Shown: positions 6,969-16,073 of the stretch, in pieces | Layout: each line of letters starts with the position of its first letter | How positions within the stretch are numbered: position 1 is the stretch's first letter | Assembly: GCA_037380725.1 (NCBI GenBank) | Contig: JARRRL010000035.1 | Coordinates: 1-26,705 of the forward strand | Direction: 5' to 3' | From: JARRRL01 sp037380725 | Lineage (GTDB): Bacteria > Pseudomonadota > Gammaproteobacteria > Pseudomonadales > JANQJO01 | DNA length: 26,705 bases | Translations under genes and position numbers: made by a program | Notes under the pieces: generated by a model | What the model saw: only the letters and a program-made list of their open reading frames with translations | Databases searched by the model: none | What the model was told of the DNA's origin: nothing

Positions 6969-9110
6969 ATGGGTACTACGCCAGCACGCCGAACGAGTGA
7001 AATCCACAGCACCACGTCGGCCCCCTCAAAAAACACACCCGATCTGCTTGCGGAATTTGAGCAAACGTTCAAAGCAAATTTAGCGTATTTTGCCCAACAT
7101 CATCCCGAGTTACATCAATTTGCCACTCAACATCACCCATCACACACCGTTTTAGCGATTGACGATCAGGGCTATCCCAATCTGTTCACCGAGGAAAAAC
7201 CCTTTTACAACGAGGATCCCATCGAGCACAGTAAACGTTACCTAAAGCAGATTGAAGAAAATCCAATTTGCATCAGTTGCCTGCAATCATCACAGCGACA
7301 GTCGCCTCCCCCAAAAGACAGTTTTTTACATCAACGTTACCTGTTCGAAATCGAACATTTGGTGCCCGTCAATCACCAAGATAAACGTTTACGTCTCCAC
7401 GGTATCGCGCCCCTGTGCGCCATAATTGGCGTGGGGACGGGACACATCATCGAGCAAATCACCCAGCAGTACGACATACAAAATCTGTTGATTTATGAAC
7501 CCGATCCCGATGTTTTCTACGCCTCCCTCTTCACCACGCGCTATACCACCATCGCCAGACATTACCAAACAAACTACCGCACACTGACCTTCATAATCGG
7601 CGCCAACAGCAGTGCTTTCTGTAATCGCGTGGATGCTTTGTTTCAGCAACAGGGTCATTTTCTCTTAGCGCGCTTCCTACTGATTGAGCACCGCCCCACC
7701 CCCGACACACGAACAGCCATTACGCACTTAAGAAACATCATTCATCGCTCTGTGCGCGGCTGGGGGTTTTTCGAAGACGAAATCATCAGCGTCAGTCAAA
7801 GCTTACACAACCTACAACACGGCACGCCGCTTATTGGCCCCCTATCACCCAAGGCACACGACGCATTGCACAACATGCCCGTGTTTGTGGTCGCCAACGG
7901 TCCATCCCTAGATCACGACATCGATTTTATTAAAGCGCACAGCCAAACTGCCGTTATTGTCTCTGTAGGCTCAACCATTTATACGCTCTATCGCCATAAC
8001 ATTAAGCCTGACTTTCATGTTGAAATCGAGCGGAGTCCTGCTGTGGGTACATACCTTGAACGGTTAACAGACCCTAGCTATCGGCAAGACGTGACGCTGC
8101 TGACGCAAAATCCCATACACCCCAGCGTCATTGCACAATTTTCGCGCACATTAATTTCATTGAAAGTCAACGACGCCGGCACGGGGTTGATGCAATTGCT
8201 CTATCCGAATCAGATCGATGAAAATTGGCCCGTGTATTTCACACATCCTTTAGTCGGCAATGGCGGCGTTGCCACGCTCGTTCGACTCGGGTTCACCAAT
8301 CTGTATCTGTTTGGCATGGATATGTGCTTCAGCCACTCCGGTCAACACCACAGCAAGGACAGCCCCTATTACGATCAAGACGAACAACGCTTACCTCTTT
8401 CCGCTAACACCACCACCCGTCACTATCGCGCACAAACCAACTTCAACAGCACAGAAACCGCTGCCACGAGCTCTCTCTTTGACACCAGCCGCTTCGCGAT
8501 CGAAGCGCTGATTGCCGAAAACCCAGCGGTGTCCATCACCAATTGCAGTGACGGCATACGCATTCGCGGCACACACAGTACGCCGAGCGCCGACTTGGCA
8601 CTGCCTCAGGTCAGCGCCGATGCAAAACAACGCGCCATCACATTTATTCTGAATCAGGCGCACCCCTTTACCGGTCATGCACACGAACTCAAAAAACGCT
8701 ATCAACGCGCACAACAACCCATCGCTGAACTGGGGAACGGGCTCTGTCGTTTATGGCCAAACAAGCTGAGCGATATGCGGACGCTCACCGAAACGTTTAT
8801 CGAGCAGCGCGCGCTGCTGCCATACTTCTACAAAAAAGATCCGCTCACAAAACAAATGTTTAATGGCTCCTTGCGCTATTTACAATTGTATGTGTACCAA
8901 GGCGCTCTGTACTTTTCCGAAGGCGAGGAACTGCAGTGTTATTTAACACAAGCGCGGGATGTATTCATGCGATATATCCACAGTATGCTGACGCTATCTG
9001 GACAGTATTTTGACGCGCTGACTCACACATTTGATCTGCAAAAATTGTATCAAAACGCGTCCAGCTCGGAACAACAAAACGACCAACAGACACCACGGAG
9101 CATGTCATGA
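6969..9110 (+). CDS. Motility-associated factor (Maf) glycosyltransferase, copy 1
   Basis: Maf/DUF115 (MAF_flag10) family protein of 713 residues. Maf proteins transfer nonulosonic acids such as pseudaminic acid to serine or threonine of flagellin in the cytoplasm before export. Visible features (numbered from the ATG) are an N-terminal Rossmann-like part with IIGVGTG near 152-158 and LIYEPDPDVFYASLF near 174-188. The core DUF115 domain follows with VVANGPSLD (307-315), SVGSTIYTLYRHNIKPDFHVEIER (about 332-355), and GNGGVATLVRLGFTNLYLFGMDMCF; the C-terminal region is helical. The ATG at 6969 is preferred over the in-frame TTG at 6960 because AAGG ends nine bases before it. It overlaps the second maf by four bases (ATGA) and is followed by pse genes, which supports the assignment. 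Confidence 0.9.
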   Translation: MGTTPARRTSEIHSTTSAPSKNTPDLLAEFEQTFKANLAYFAQHHPELHQFATQHHPSHTVLAIDDQGYPNLFTEEKPFYNEDPIEHSKRYLKQIEENPICISCLQSSQRQSPPPKDSFLHQRYLFEIEHLVPVNHQDKRLRLHGIAPLCAIIGVGTGHIIEQITQQYDIQNLLIYEPDPDVFYASLFTTRYTTIARHYQTNYRTLTFIIGANSSAFCNRVDALFQQQGHFLLARFLLIEHRPTPDTRTAITHLRNIIHRSVRGWGFFEDEIISVSQSLHNLQHGTPLIGPLSPKAHDALHNMPVFVVANGPSLDHDIDFIKAHSQTAVIVSVGSTIYTLYRHNIKPDFHVEIERSPAVGTYLERLTDPSYRQDVTLLTQNPIHPSVIAQFSRTLISLKVNDAGTGLMQLLYPNQIDENWPVYFTHPLVGNGGVATLVRLGFTNLYLFGMDMCFSHSGQHHSKDSPYYDQDEQRLPLSANTTTRHYRAQTNFNSTETAATSSLFDTSRFAIEALIAENPAVSITNCSDGIRIRGTHSTPSADLALPQVSADAKQRAITFILNQAHPFTGHAHELKKRYQRAQQPIAELGNGLCRLWPNKLSDMRTLTETFIEQRALLPYFYKKDPLTKQMFNGSLRYLQLYVYQGALYFSEGEELQCYLTQARDVFMRYIHSMLTLSGQYFDALTHTFDLQKLYQNASSSEQQNDQQTPRSMS

Positions 9111-11185
9111 GCACATCAGGTTCACCAACAAGCCAATTTACGCCCGCCTTTGAACGGCTGCGGGACGCGCAAATAACCCTGATGCAGAATACCTTTTCGA
9201 AAAACATGACGGTGTTGCGACAAACCTTACCGGCGGTATACGACTATTACAAACAATACACCCCCCAAGACGTTGTGATTGAAATGGACGATCGCGGCTA
9301 CTTAAATGTACTCCAAAACGGACAGTTTATTTACGACGACGATCCAGAAGCTTTGGCGAAAAAACAAGTTGAATTCTACCAACGCCAACCGCGTCATTTT
9401 CATTTTCAACCCAACACGCAAATAGCCGTTGCGCGCCCCGGCCCCACTTTCATGCACGGTCATTATCTGCATCGCATCAACCAAGCTGGCCAAACACTCA
9501 ACCAGAATACCCCCACCAAGCACATCAGGCACCTCCCCATGTTGGTCATCATCGGTTCCGGCCTGGGTTACCACATTCGGGATTTACTTCAGGTGTACCA
9601 GGTCCGACACCTGTTGATCTACGAACCCAACCCCGATTTGTTTTACGCGTCCTTATTTGTTACTGATTACACCGACATCATTAAACACTGCACAGCACGC
9701 CATCATTCCATCACGCTGAAAATTGACGGTTCCGCTTCCACGTTCTGTAATGAAGTATCATCAATCGTACACAAGCACGGTATCTTCAATTGCACACACG
9801 TCTTTATTTACCGGCATTATCGCAGTGAAGCGGCTGACGCCGCGTTTGAACTGTTACACGAACTCGCACACCGTTTAATGCAAGGTTGGGGATTTGTGGA
9901 AGACGAACTCATCAGCATCGCCCACACCCTGTACAACTTTCGACACCCGGCACACGTGCTACTGCCCAGCTCACAAGCGCCCCAATTGCCTCAAACCGAC
10001 AACGATCTGCCCGCATTCCTCATTGCCAATGGCCCGTCCTTAGACAAAGATTTAGCGTATTTACGTAAGCACAGGGACTGCGGCGTTCTGATCTCTGCGG
10101 GCTCCACCATCGCCACCTTACACCATGCGGGGATTACGCCGGATTTTCACGTTGAGATCGAACGCGGAACCAATGTACCCAAAAACTTTTTGGCCTTACC
10201 CGACGAATACCTCAGCACCATCACGCTATTAACCATAAATCCCATCCATGCCGATACCTGCAAACGCTTTAAAAAAGTCATCTTTGCTTTTAAGCATCAC
10301 GACATAGGCACACAGTGCGCCTCCGGCAGCTTATCCGACTTCGCCGACGATCCACTGATAAACTGTAATCCCCTCGCGGGAAATGGCGCCATGGCTTTTG
10401 CCCTGCGCTTGGGTTTCACTCAACTCGTTTTCTTTGGTCTGGACATGAGCACCAACGTCGAGGGCGAACACCACGCTCAAAACAGTCTCTACTACACCTC
10501 GACCTTGGATAACTTCGCCTCGTATCGCCAAGCGTACCCCTTAAAACGAAAAGGAAATCGACGCGAACACGTGTACACAAACGAAACGCTGGACTTCAGT
10601 CGTTTCGGCTTTGAAGTGGTGCTCGAAAAAAACCCTGACATCAAAGCTTGGAATTGCAGCGACGGATTAGACATCAAAGGCACCACCACCTTGGATGCCG
10701 AGCAATTAGACTTTGCTCCCAACCCGAGTGCCAAAGCCGCGCGCCTTCACGCGATTCACGCGCAATACACCAAACGGGTCGAAAACGGTTTTGACCCTAC
10801 ACTTGAAAAATTTAAACATCATTTAAATCTCGCCAAACAATGTCGCGACAGCCTCATGGATTTACTGAATCAAAACATACGCACCGTTGCCGATTTACTC
10901 GATGTGTTTTCTGAACAAACACACATTGTTGAATCGTACCGTCATCACAGCATGGTTGCGTATCAGATTTTGATCGGATCCCTTCGCTATGTGCAAACCA
11001 CGATCACAACGTGGGCCATTTACATCCCCGATGATGAACAACTGGCGACCTATATTCACCACACGCTGCAGGTGATGCGAGACTATTTTCGAACGGTTTT
11101 CTCTCTACTGGAAGACAAATACCAGACACTCGCCGACCAGTACAACCCAACAGAATATCTCGCTCCTGATGAATACGGTATCTGA
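9107..11185 (+). CDS. Motility-associated factor (Maf) glycosyltransferase, copy 2
   Basis: Maf/DUF115 protein of 692 residues, paralogous to the gene before it. Shared blocks include IIGSGLGYHIRDL (148-160), LLIYEPNPDLFYASLF (169-184), MQGWGFVEDELIS (258-270), LIANGPSLD (305-313), TPDFHVEIERG (344-354), and GNGAMAFALRLGFTQLVFFGLDMS. Outside these motifs the two copies differ widely, so the duplication is old or the pair was acquired together. The predicted role is transfer of pseudaminic acid to flagellin; the two copies might differ in acceptor site, flagellin or donor sugar. The start ATG overlaps the upstream stop (ATGA at 9107-9110), so translation is probably coupled. Confidence 0.9.
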   Translation: MSTSGSPTSQFTPAFERLRDAQITLMQNTFSKNMTVLRQTLPAVYDYYKQYTPQDVVIEMDDRGYLNVLQNGQFIYDDDPEALAKKQVEFYQRQPRHFHFQPNTQIAVARPGPTFMHGHYLHRINQAGQTLNQNTPTKHIRHLPMLVIIGSGLGYHIRDLLQVYQVRHLLIYEPNPDLFYASLFVTDYTDIIKHCTARHHSITLKIDGSASTFCNEVSSIVHKHGIFNCTHVFIYRHYRSEAADAAFELLHELAHRLMQGWGFVEDELISIAHTLYNFRHPAHVLLPSSQAPQLPQTDNDLPAFLIANGPSLDKDLAYLRKHRDCGVLISAGSTIATLHHAGITPDFHVEIERGTNVPKNFLALPDEYLSTITLLTINPIHADTCKRFKKVIFAFKHHDIGTQCASGSLSDFADDPLINCNPLAGNGAMAFALRLGFTQLVFFGLDMSTNVEGEHHAQNSLYYTSTLDNFASYRQAYPLKRKGNRREHVYTNETLDFSRFGFEVVLEKNPDIKAWNCSDGLDIKGTTTLDAEQLDFAPNPSAKAARLHAIHAQYTKRVENGFDPTLEKFKHHLNLAKQCRDSLMDLLNQNIRTVADLLDVFSEQTHIVESYRHHSMVAYQILIGSLRYVQTTITTWAIYIPDDEQLATYIHHTLQVMRDYFRTVFSLLEDKYQTLADQYNPTEYLAPDEYGI

Positions 11186-11208
11186 CTAAGACAGTAAAAA
11201 ATGAATAC

Positions 11209-11229
11209 GATGAATGATGAATGATGAAT
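11209..11229 (+). repeat. 7-bp tandem repeat, 3 copies
   Basis: GATGAAT at 11209, 11216 and 11223, with a related ATGAATAC just before. It sits in the 74-base gap between the second maf gene and pseB and produces several out-of-frame ATG codons ahead of the real pseB start. Confidence 0.85.
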
Positions 11230-11259
11230 GCGCGATGGTAAAAAGAGAGGCGAAAAAGG

Positions 11260-12273
11260 ATGAATGACAACATGTTTAATGGTAAAAACATCCTCATTAC
11301 AGGCGGCACCGGTTCCTTTGGCGCAGCGTTTGTCACACGGCTGCTGCAACAGCATCGTCCAGAACGCGTGGTGATTTATTCGCGCGACGAACTGAAACAG
11401 TTTGAGATGGCGCAGCGATTTACGCAATCGTGCATGCGCTTTTTTATTGGCGATGTGCGTGATAAATCTCGACTCCATTTCGCGATGGACAACATCGATA
11501 CGGTGATTCACGCCGCCGCGCTCAAACAGGTGCCCGCCGCCGAATACAACCCCATGGAATGCATCAAAACCAATATACTGGGTGCGCAAAACGTGATTGA
11601 CGCGTCCATCGCACGCGGTGTGAAGCGTGTCATGGCTTTGTCAACGGATAAAGCCGCCAACCCCATTAACCTATACGGCGCCACCAAACTCGCATCCGAT
11701 AAGTTGTTTGTCGCAGCCAACAACATCGCGGGGACCACGCAAACGCAATTTTCTGTGGTACGTTACGGTAACGTGGTCGGTTCACGCGGTTCTGTGGTGC
11801 CTTTTTTCAAACGACTCATTGCGGAAAACACTGACTCCATCCCCATTACGGATGAACGCATGACGCGCTTTTGGATCACCCTCGACCAAGGCATAGACTT
11901 CGTCATGAATAGTTTTTCGCGTATGCAAGGCGGAGAGATTTTTGTTCCCAAGATTCCATCCGTGCGCTTGGTCGATCTCGTAGCGGCCATGGCACCCGAC
12001 CGTCCCACGCACATCATCGGTATTCGTCCTGGCGAAAAAATTCACGAAATCATGTGCCCACGAGACGCCAGTCACTTGACCATCGAATTTGAAGACCATT
12101 ATGTGATGGCACCCACCATTGCGTTAAATCGCCCGAAGGATTATTTCGTTAACCGATTAAACCAAACGGGTCGCCGCGTCGAAGAGGATTTTGAATACAA
12201 CAGCGGCACCAACTCCCATTTTTTAACTCGATCGGAACTGATACAACTGAATTCAGCATGCGACAGACACTAA
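11260..12273 (+). CDS. pseB: UDP-N-acetylglucosamine 4,6-dehydratase (inverting)
   Basis: Extended short-chain dehydrogenase of 337 residues that starts pseudaminic acid synthesis by dehydrating and C5-epimerising UDP-GlcNAc. The NAD(P)-binding motif GGTGSFG is at 15-21. The catalytic set is T129-D130-K131 in STDKAANPINLYGATK, with Tyr139 and Lys143. SRDELKQFEMAQRF and RPGEKIHE are typical PseB blocks. Two starts compete: the ATG at 11260 with GAGAGG nine bases upstream, and the ATG at 11272 with AAAAAGGA eleven bases upstream. Homologues usually begin MFNNK, which favours the second and would give 333 residues. The gene overlaps pseC by 16 bases. Confidence 0.95.
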   Translation: MNDNMFNGKNILITGGTGSFGAAFVTRLLQQHRPERVVIYSRDELKQFEMAQRFTQSCMRFFIGDVRDKSRLHFAMDNIDTVIHAAALKQVPAAEYNPMECIKTNILGAQNVIDASIARGVKRVMALSTDKAANPINLYGATKLASDKLFVAANNIAGTTQTQFSVVRYGNVVGSRGSVVPFFKRLIAENTDSIPITDERMTRFWITLDQGIDFVMNSFSRMQGGEIFVPKIPSVRLVDLVAAMAPDRPTHIIGIRPGEKIHEIMCPRDASHLTIEFEDHYVMAPTIALNRPKDYFVNRLNQTGRRVEEDFEYNSGTNSHFLTRSELIQLNSACDRH

Positions 12274-13484
12274 TCCCTTACGGGCAACACCTCATTGAGG
12301 AAGATGACATCGCCGCCGTCAGCGCGGTACTGCGAAGCGGTCCCCTTACCCAAGGGCCACAGGTAGGCGCGTTTGAAGAAGCCATCGCCCAAATAACGCA
12401 GGCTCAATACGCCACCGCCACTCACAGTGGCACCAGCGCCTTGCACCTCGCTTTACGTGCCCTCGACGTCGGTCCGGGTGATCGCGTCTGGACCAGCCCC
12501 ATCAGCTTTGTGGCCTCCGCCAACTGTGCGCTGTACTGTGGCGCTACCGTTGATTTTGTCGACATTGATCCGATCACACACAATTTATGCCCACACGCAT
12601 TAGCTCAAAAGCTGGCGCAACACGCACGCACCCATACCCTGCCTCGCGTATTAATTCCCGTGCACCTGTCTGGTCGGCCTTGTGACATGGCGGCCATCGC
12701 TGAAACGTGTCGCGCTTACGGTGTCGCTATTCTCGAAGACGCTAGCCACGCCTTAGGTGCCACGTACAATGGAAAACCCATCGGCGCTTGTGCGTATTCA
12801 GATATGACGGTTTTCAGTTTTCATCCGGTCAAAATGATCACCACGGGTGAAGGCGGCTTGATCACCACCAACAATCCACAGTGGAAAAACACCCTCGATC
12901 AGCTGCGCAGTCACGGCGTCACGCGAGACCAAACACAATTTCAGCATCACGATACCCCTGACTTTTATTACGAACAGCAGCACCTGGGTTATAACTACCG
13001 CATGTGCGATCTGCAAGCCGCGTTAGGCAGAAGCCAAGTGCCAAAACTTCAACGCTTCCTGGCTCAACGACGTCAACACGCGGACACGTATCACTCGGCT
13101 TTGGCGCACTTACCCGTGCAACGTCCACCGCGCGATACTGACAATACGAGCTCGTGGCACTTGTACGTCATCACCTTTGCCGATGACAGTCCACCGAGCC
13201 CACACGTTCGCTCTCGGCGCGATCACATCTATTACGCTTTACAGTCACACAATATTATGTGCAGTTTGCATTATTACCCCATTCACTGTCAGCCCTATTA
13301 CCAAAAAATGGGCTTTCAAATCGGTGATTTCCCGCACGCGGAACGCTATGGTCGAACCGCATTGACTTTGCCCTTATTTGTTCAACTGACCACAGATCAG
13401 ATTACGCGAATTGTCGAACACCTCACCCAGGCTTTAAACACCGCGCCCGAGCGTGTCAAAGAAAAAAACAAAGGAAAAGAATAG
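12258..13484 (+). CDS. pseC: UDP-4-amino-4,6-dideoxy-N-acetyl-beta-L-altrosamine transaminase
   Basis: PLP-dependent aminotransferase of the DegT/DnrJ/EryC1 family, 408 residues. It aminates the PseB product at C4. The PLP lysine is Lys192 in FSFHPVKMITTGEGG, and Asp161 in EDASHALGATY would contact the cofactor ring nitrogen. HSGTSALHLAL (56-66) and PISFVASANCALYCGA (81-96) form the expected cofactor pocket, and YNYRMCDLQAALG follows. The start lies inside the end of pseB (16-base overlap), and the stop is two bases before pseI, so pseB-pseC-pseI form one operon. The C terminus is lysine-rich and low in complexity (KEKNKGKE). Confidence 0.95.
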   Translation: MRQTLIPYGQHLIEEDDIAAVSAVLRSGPLTQGPQVGAFEEAIAQITQAQYATATHSGTSALHLALRALDVGPGDRVWTSPISFVASANCALYCGATVDFVDIDPITHNLCPHALAQKLAQHARTHTLPRVLIPVHLSGRPCDMAAIAETCRAYGVAILEDASHALGATYNGKPIGACAYSDMTVFSFHPVKMITTGEGGLITTNNPQWKNTLDQLRSHGVTRDQTQFQHHDTPDFYYEQQHLGYNYRMCDLQAALGRSQVPKLQRFLAQRRQHADTYHSALAHLPVQRPPRDTDNTSSWHLYVITFADDSPPSPHVRSRRDHIYYALQSHNIMCSLHYYPIHCQPYYQKMGFQIGDFPHAERYGRTALTLPLFVQLTTDQITRIVEHLTQALNTAPERVKEKNKGKE

Positions 13485-13486
13485 GT

Positions 13487-14617
13487 ATGAATACACGACG
13501 TATGCACGTTCGAAATGCCCAGACACGTGAGACAGCGATTAACGGACGCGTCATTGGTCCTGATTACCCGCCGTACGTGGTAGCGGAACTGTCTGCGAAT
13601 CACAACGGCAGCTTATCGCAAGCCTTGCGTTTAATTGATGCAGTTCAACAAGCCGGTGCCGATGCCGTAAAAATTCAAACGTACCGACCTGATACCCTCA
13701 CTCTGCGCTGCGATAAACCGGATTTTTTAATCCAGGATGGCTTGTGGGCAGGGCGTCATCTCTATGATCTCTACGAAGAAGCGCACACCCCTTGGGAATG
13801 GCACCCGACCCTATTCGAACACGCTCACCGCCGTGGCATAACGCTTTTCAGCAGCCCTTTCGATGCAACGGCTGTTGATTTATTGGAATCCTTGAACACC
13901 CCAGCCTACAAAGTAGCCTCCTTTGAAATTGTGGATTTACCACTTATTGCACGCATTGCACAATGCCGAAAACCCATGCTGATTTCCACCGGCATGGCCA
14001 ACGACACCGAAATCGCCGAAGCACTGCAATGCGCCTTGGATCACGGCGCCGAATCCGTCACCCTGTTGCATTGCGTCAGCAGCTATCCCGCACCCTCCGA
14101 AGACTATAACCTACGCACGCTGAGCGACATGCAACGCCGTTTTGGCGTTCCAATCGGACTCTCGGATCACACCAGCGACAACAGCGTCGCCACCGCCGCC
14201 ATCGCGCTCGGTGCCTGCGTCGTGGAGAAACACGTTACGCTGTCCCGTCAGGGTGGCGGACCGGATGACAGCTTTTCCTTGGAACCCGACGAATTCGCGT
14301 GCTTATGCCGCGATGCGCGCCGTGTGTGGTCTGCATTGGGACGCGTCACCTATGCGCGCACCAACAGTGAAAAACAAAACAATTGTTTCCGACGATCTTT
14401 GTATTTCGTCAAACCCTTAAAGGCTGGTGATCGTATTGACGCCTCCGCCATTCGCAGCGTACGCCCCGGATACGGCCTTGCCCCCAAACACCAGGCGGCG
14501 CTCATCGGCTGCACCGTCAACACATCTGTTGATTACGGCGACCCGGTCACCTGGTCTGTTATTCACAGCCCTCCTGCTCAAAAAGACATCAAAAAAGCAC
14601 AAGATAATGTGCTTTAA
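13487..14617 (+). CDS. pseI: Pseudaminic acid synthase
   Basis: NeuB-family enzyme of 376 residues that condenses 2,4-diacetamido-2,4,6-trideoxy-L-altrose with phosphoenolpyruvate. The TIM-barrel part shows VVAELSANHNGS (31-42), DAVKIQTYRPDTLTL (about 69-83), FSSPFD, KVASFEI, ISTGMA and GLSDHT. VVEKHVTL and the GGPDDSFSLEPDEF block distinguish PseI from sialic acid synthase NeuB. A C-terminal antifreeze-like/SAF domain (about 305-365) closes the active site. The first 28 residues before the barrel are slightly long for the family. It starts two bases after the pseC stop. PseG and PseH, which supply its substrate, and PseF, which activates its product, are not in the window. Confidence 0.94.
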   Translation: MNTRRMHVRNAQTRETAINGRVIGPDYPPYVVAELSANHNGSLSQALRLIDAVQQAGADAVKIQTYRPDTLTLRCDKPDFLIQDGLWAGRHLYDLYEEAHTPWEWHPTLFEHAHRRGITLFSSPFDATAVDLLESLNTPAYKVASFEIVDLPLIARIAQCRKPMLISTGMANDTEIAEALQCALDHGAESVTLLHCVSSYPAPSEDYNLRTLSDMQRRFGVPIGLSDHTSDNSVATAAIALGACVVEKHVTLSRQGGGPDDSFSLEPDEFACLCRDARRVWSALGRVTYARTNSEKQNNCFRRSLYFVKPLKAGDRIDASAIRSVRPGYGLAPKHQAALIGCTVNTSVDYGDPVTWSVIHSPPAQKDIKKAQDNVL

Positions 14618-14699
14618 AAATCTTCATAAACGACTAGCAAGCCCCATCTCATTGAGCGACAATATCCCCTAACAACTCACATTGTTATGAGGCGTCAAC

Positions 14700-16073
14700 A
14701 TGCTCGACACACTCATCCTCTCCCGCGTACAGTTTGCACTTAATATTAGTTTTCACATTTTGTTTCCGACCATCAGCATCGCGCTGTGTTGGTTTGTCCT
14801 CTTTTTCAAAATCCGATTCGACCAAACACAGAACCCAGTTTGGATGCGCGCTTACCGTTTTTGGGTCAAAATATTAGCCCTGACCTTCGCCTTAGGGATC
14901 GTGAGCGGCGTCACCATGTCATTTCAGTTTGGCTCCAATTGGCCTGGCTTCATGGAAAAAGTCGGCAATATTGCTGGTCCACTACTGGGATACGAAGTAC
15001 TCACAGCGTTCTTTCTCGAAGCCACATTCCTAGGCATCATGCTGTTTGGGATACACCGCGTTCCCAGCAAAATGCACACCTTCTCCGCATTTATGGTCGC
15101 GGTGGGTACAACGCTGTCGGCTTTTTGGATTCTGGCGCTCGATTCCTGGATGCAAACGCCAAGCGGTTTTGAAATACAGAACGGGGTTGTACACGCCAGC
15201 AACTGGTGGGCCATCATATTTAACCCTTCGTTCCCCTATCGCATGACGCATATGCTCATCGCGTCAGGACTCACCACCGCATTTTTAATTGCAGGTATTT
15301 CAGCCTACCGTATCCAACAAGGAGACGCCAAACACGCCCCACAACTGGCTCTCAAAACTGGCCTAATTGTCGCAGCGCTACTCGCCCCAGTTCAGGTCTT
15401 TATCGGCGACCTGCACGGTCTGAACACATTTGAACACCAACCGCAAAAAGTTGCAGCGATGGAGGGCGTCTGGCACACGGAATCGGGTGCGCCACTGCTG
15501 CTGTTTGCGGTGCCGGATGAATCACAAAAAACCAATCACCTGGAAGTCGGTATTCCAAACCTGGCCAGCCTCATTCTCACGCACGACCTCAACGGCGAAA
15601 TCAAAGGTCTGTCCGAATTTGACAGTGAGCCCCCACCCGTCGCTCCTATTTTTTACGCTTTTCGCCTCATGATCGCGATAGGCGTACTCATGTGGGCATC
15701 AGCTTGGTTAGCGTGCTACCAATTGTATCGCCACAAGACCTTACCGAAACGCACCGTAAAATGGCTAAACTGGATGACTTTTTCCGGCTGGTTCGCCACG
15801 CTGGCAGGTTGGTATGTTACCGAAATGGGCCGTCAACCCTGGCTCGTCAACGGACTGTTAAGCACCCAAGAAGCGGTTACCACCGTCCCCCCCTCTCACG
15901 TTGGCCTTTCTCTGCTTATGTACGGCCTGGTCTACGCCATCCTGCTGGTGGCCTACATTCACACCCTACGCTTAATGGCCAGGCGCTCAACACAAATTGA
16001 AGAATATGAAACGCCGAACACGCCGTCGTCCTCTGATCCAGTTTTCTCTACTGCGCCAGGAGCTTCCGTATGA
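14700..16073 (+). CDS. cydA: Cytochrome bd-type quinol oxidase subunit I (CIO type)
   Basis: Integral membrane quinol oxidase subunit of 457 residues. Heme ligands align with the E. coli numbering: His19 (SFH), Glu99 and Glu107 in GYEVLTAFFLEATF, and His184 (RMTHM) as the low-spin heme ligand. The quinol-loop residues Lys250 and Glu255 are seen in KVAAMEG, and the GRQPW motif is at 377-381. The quinol loop is short, which is characteristic of the cyanide-insensitive oxidase (CioA) group rather than the long-loop E. coli CydA. A GAGG ribosome site lies upstream. It overlaps cydB (ATGA at 16070-16073). It would support aerobic or microaerobic respiration; cioA is an alternative name. I found no CydX-like short ORF after cydB. 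Confidence 0.96.
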   Translation: MLDTLILSRVQFALNISFHILFPTISIALCWFVLFFKIRFDQTQNPVWMRAYRFWVKILALTFALGIVSGVTMSFQFGSNWPGFMEKVGNIAGPLLGYEVLTAFFLEATFLGIMLFGIHRVPSKMHTFSAFMVAVGTTLSAFWILALDSWMQTPSGFEIQNGVVHASNWWAIIFNPSFPYRMTHMLIASGLTTAFLIAGISAYRIQQGDAKHAPQLALKTGLIVAALLAPVQVFIGDLHGLNTFEHQPQKVAAMEGVWHTESGAPLLLFAVPDESQKTNHLEVGIPNLASLILTHDLNGEIKGLSEFDSEPPPVAPIFYAFRLMIAIGVLMWASAWLACYQLYRHKTLPKRTVKWLNWMTFSGWFATLAGWYVTEMGRQPWLVNGLLSTQEAVTTVPPSHVGLSLLMYGLVYAILLVAYIHTLRLMARRSTQIEEYETPNTPSSSDPVFSTAPGASV

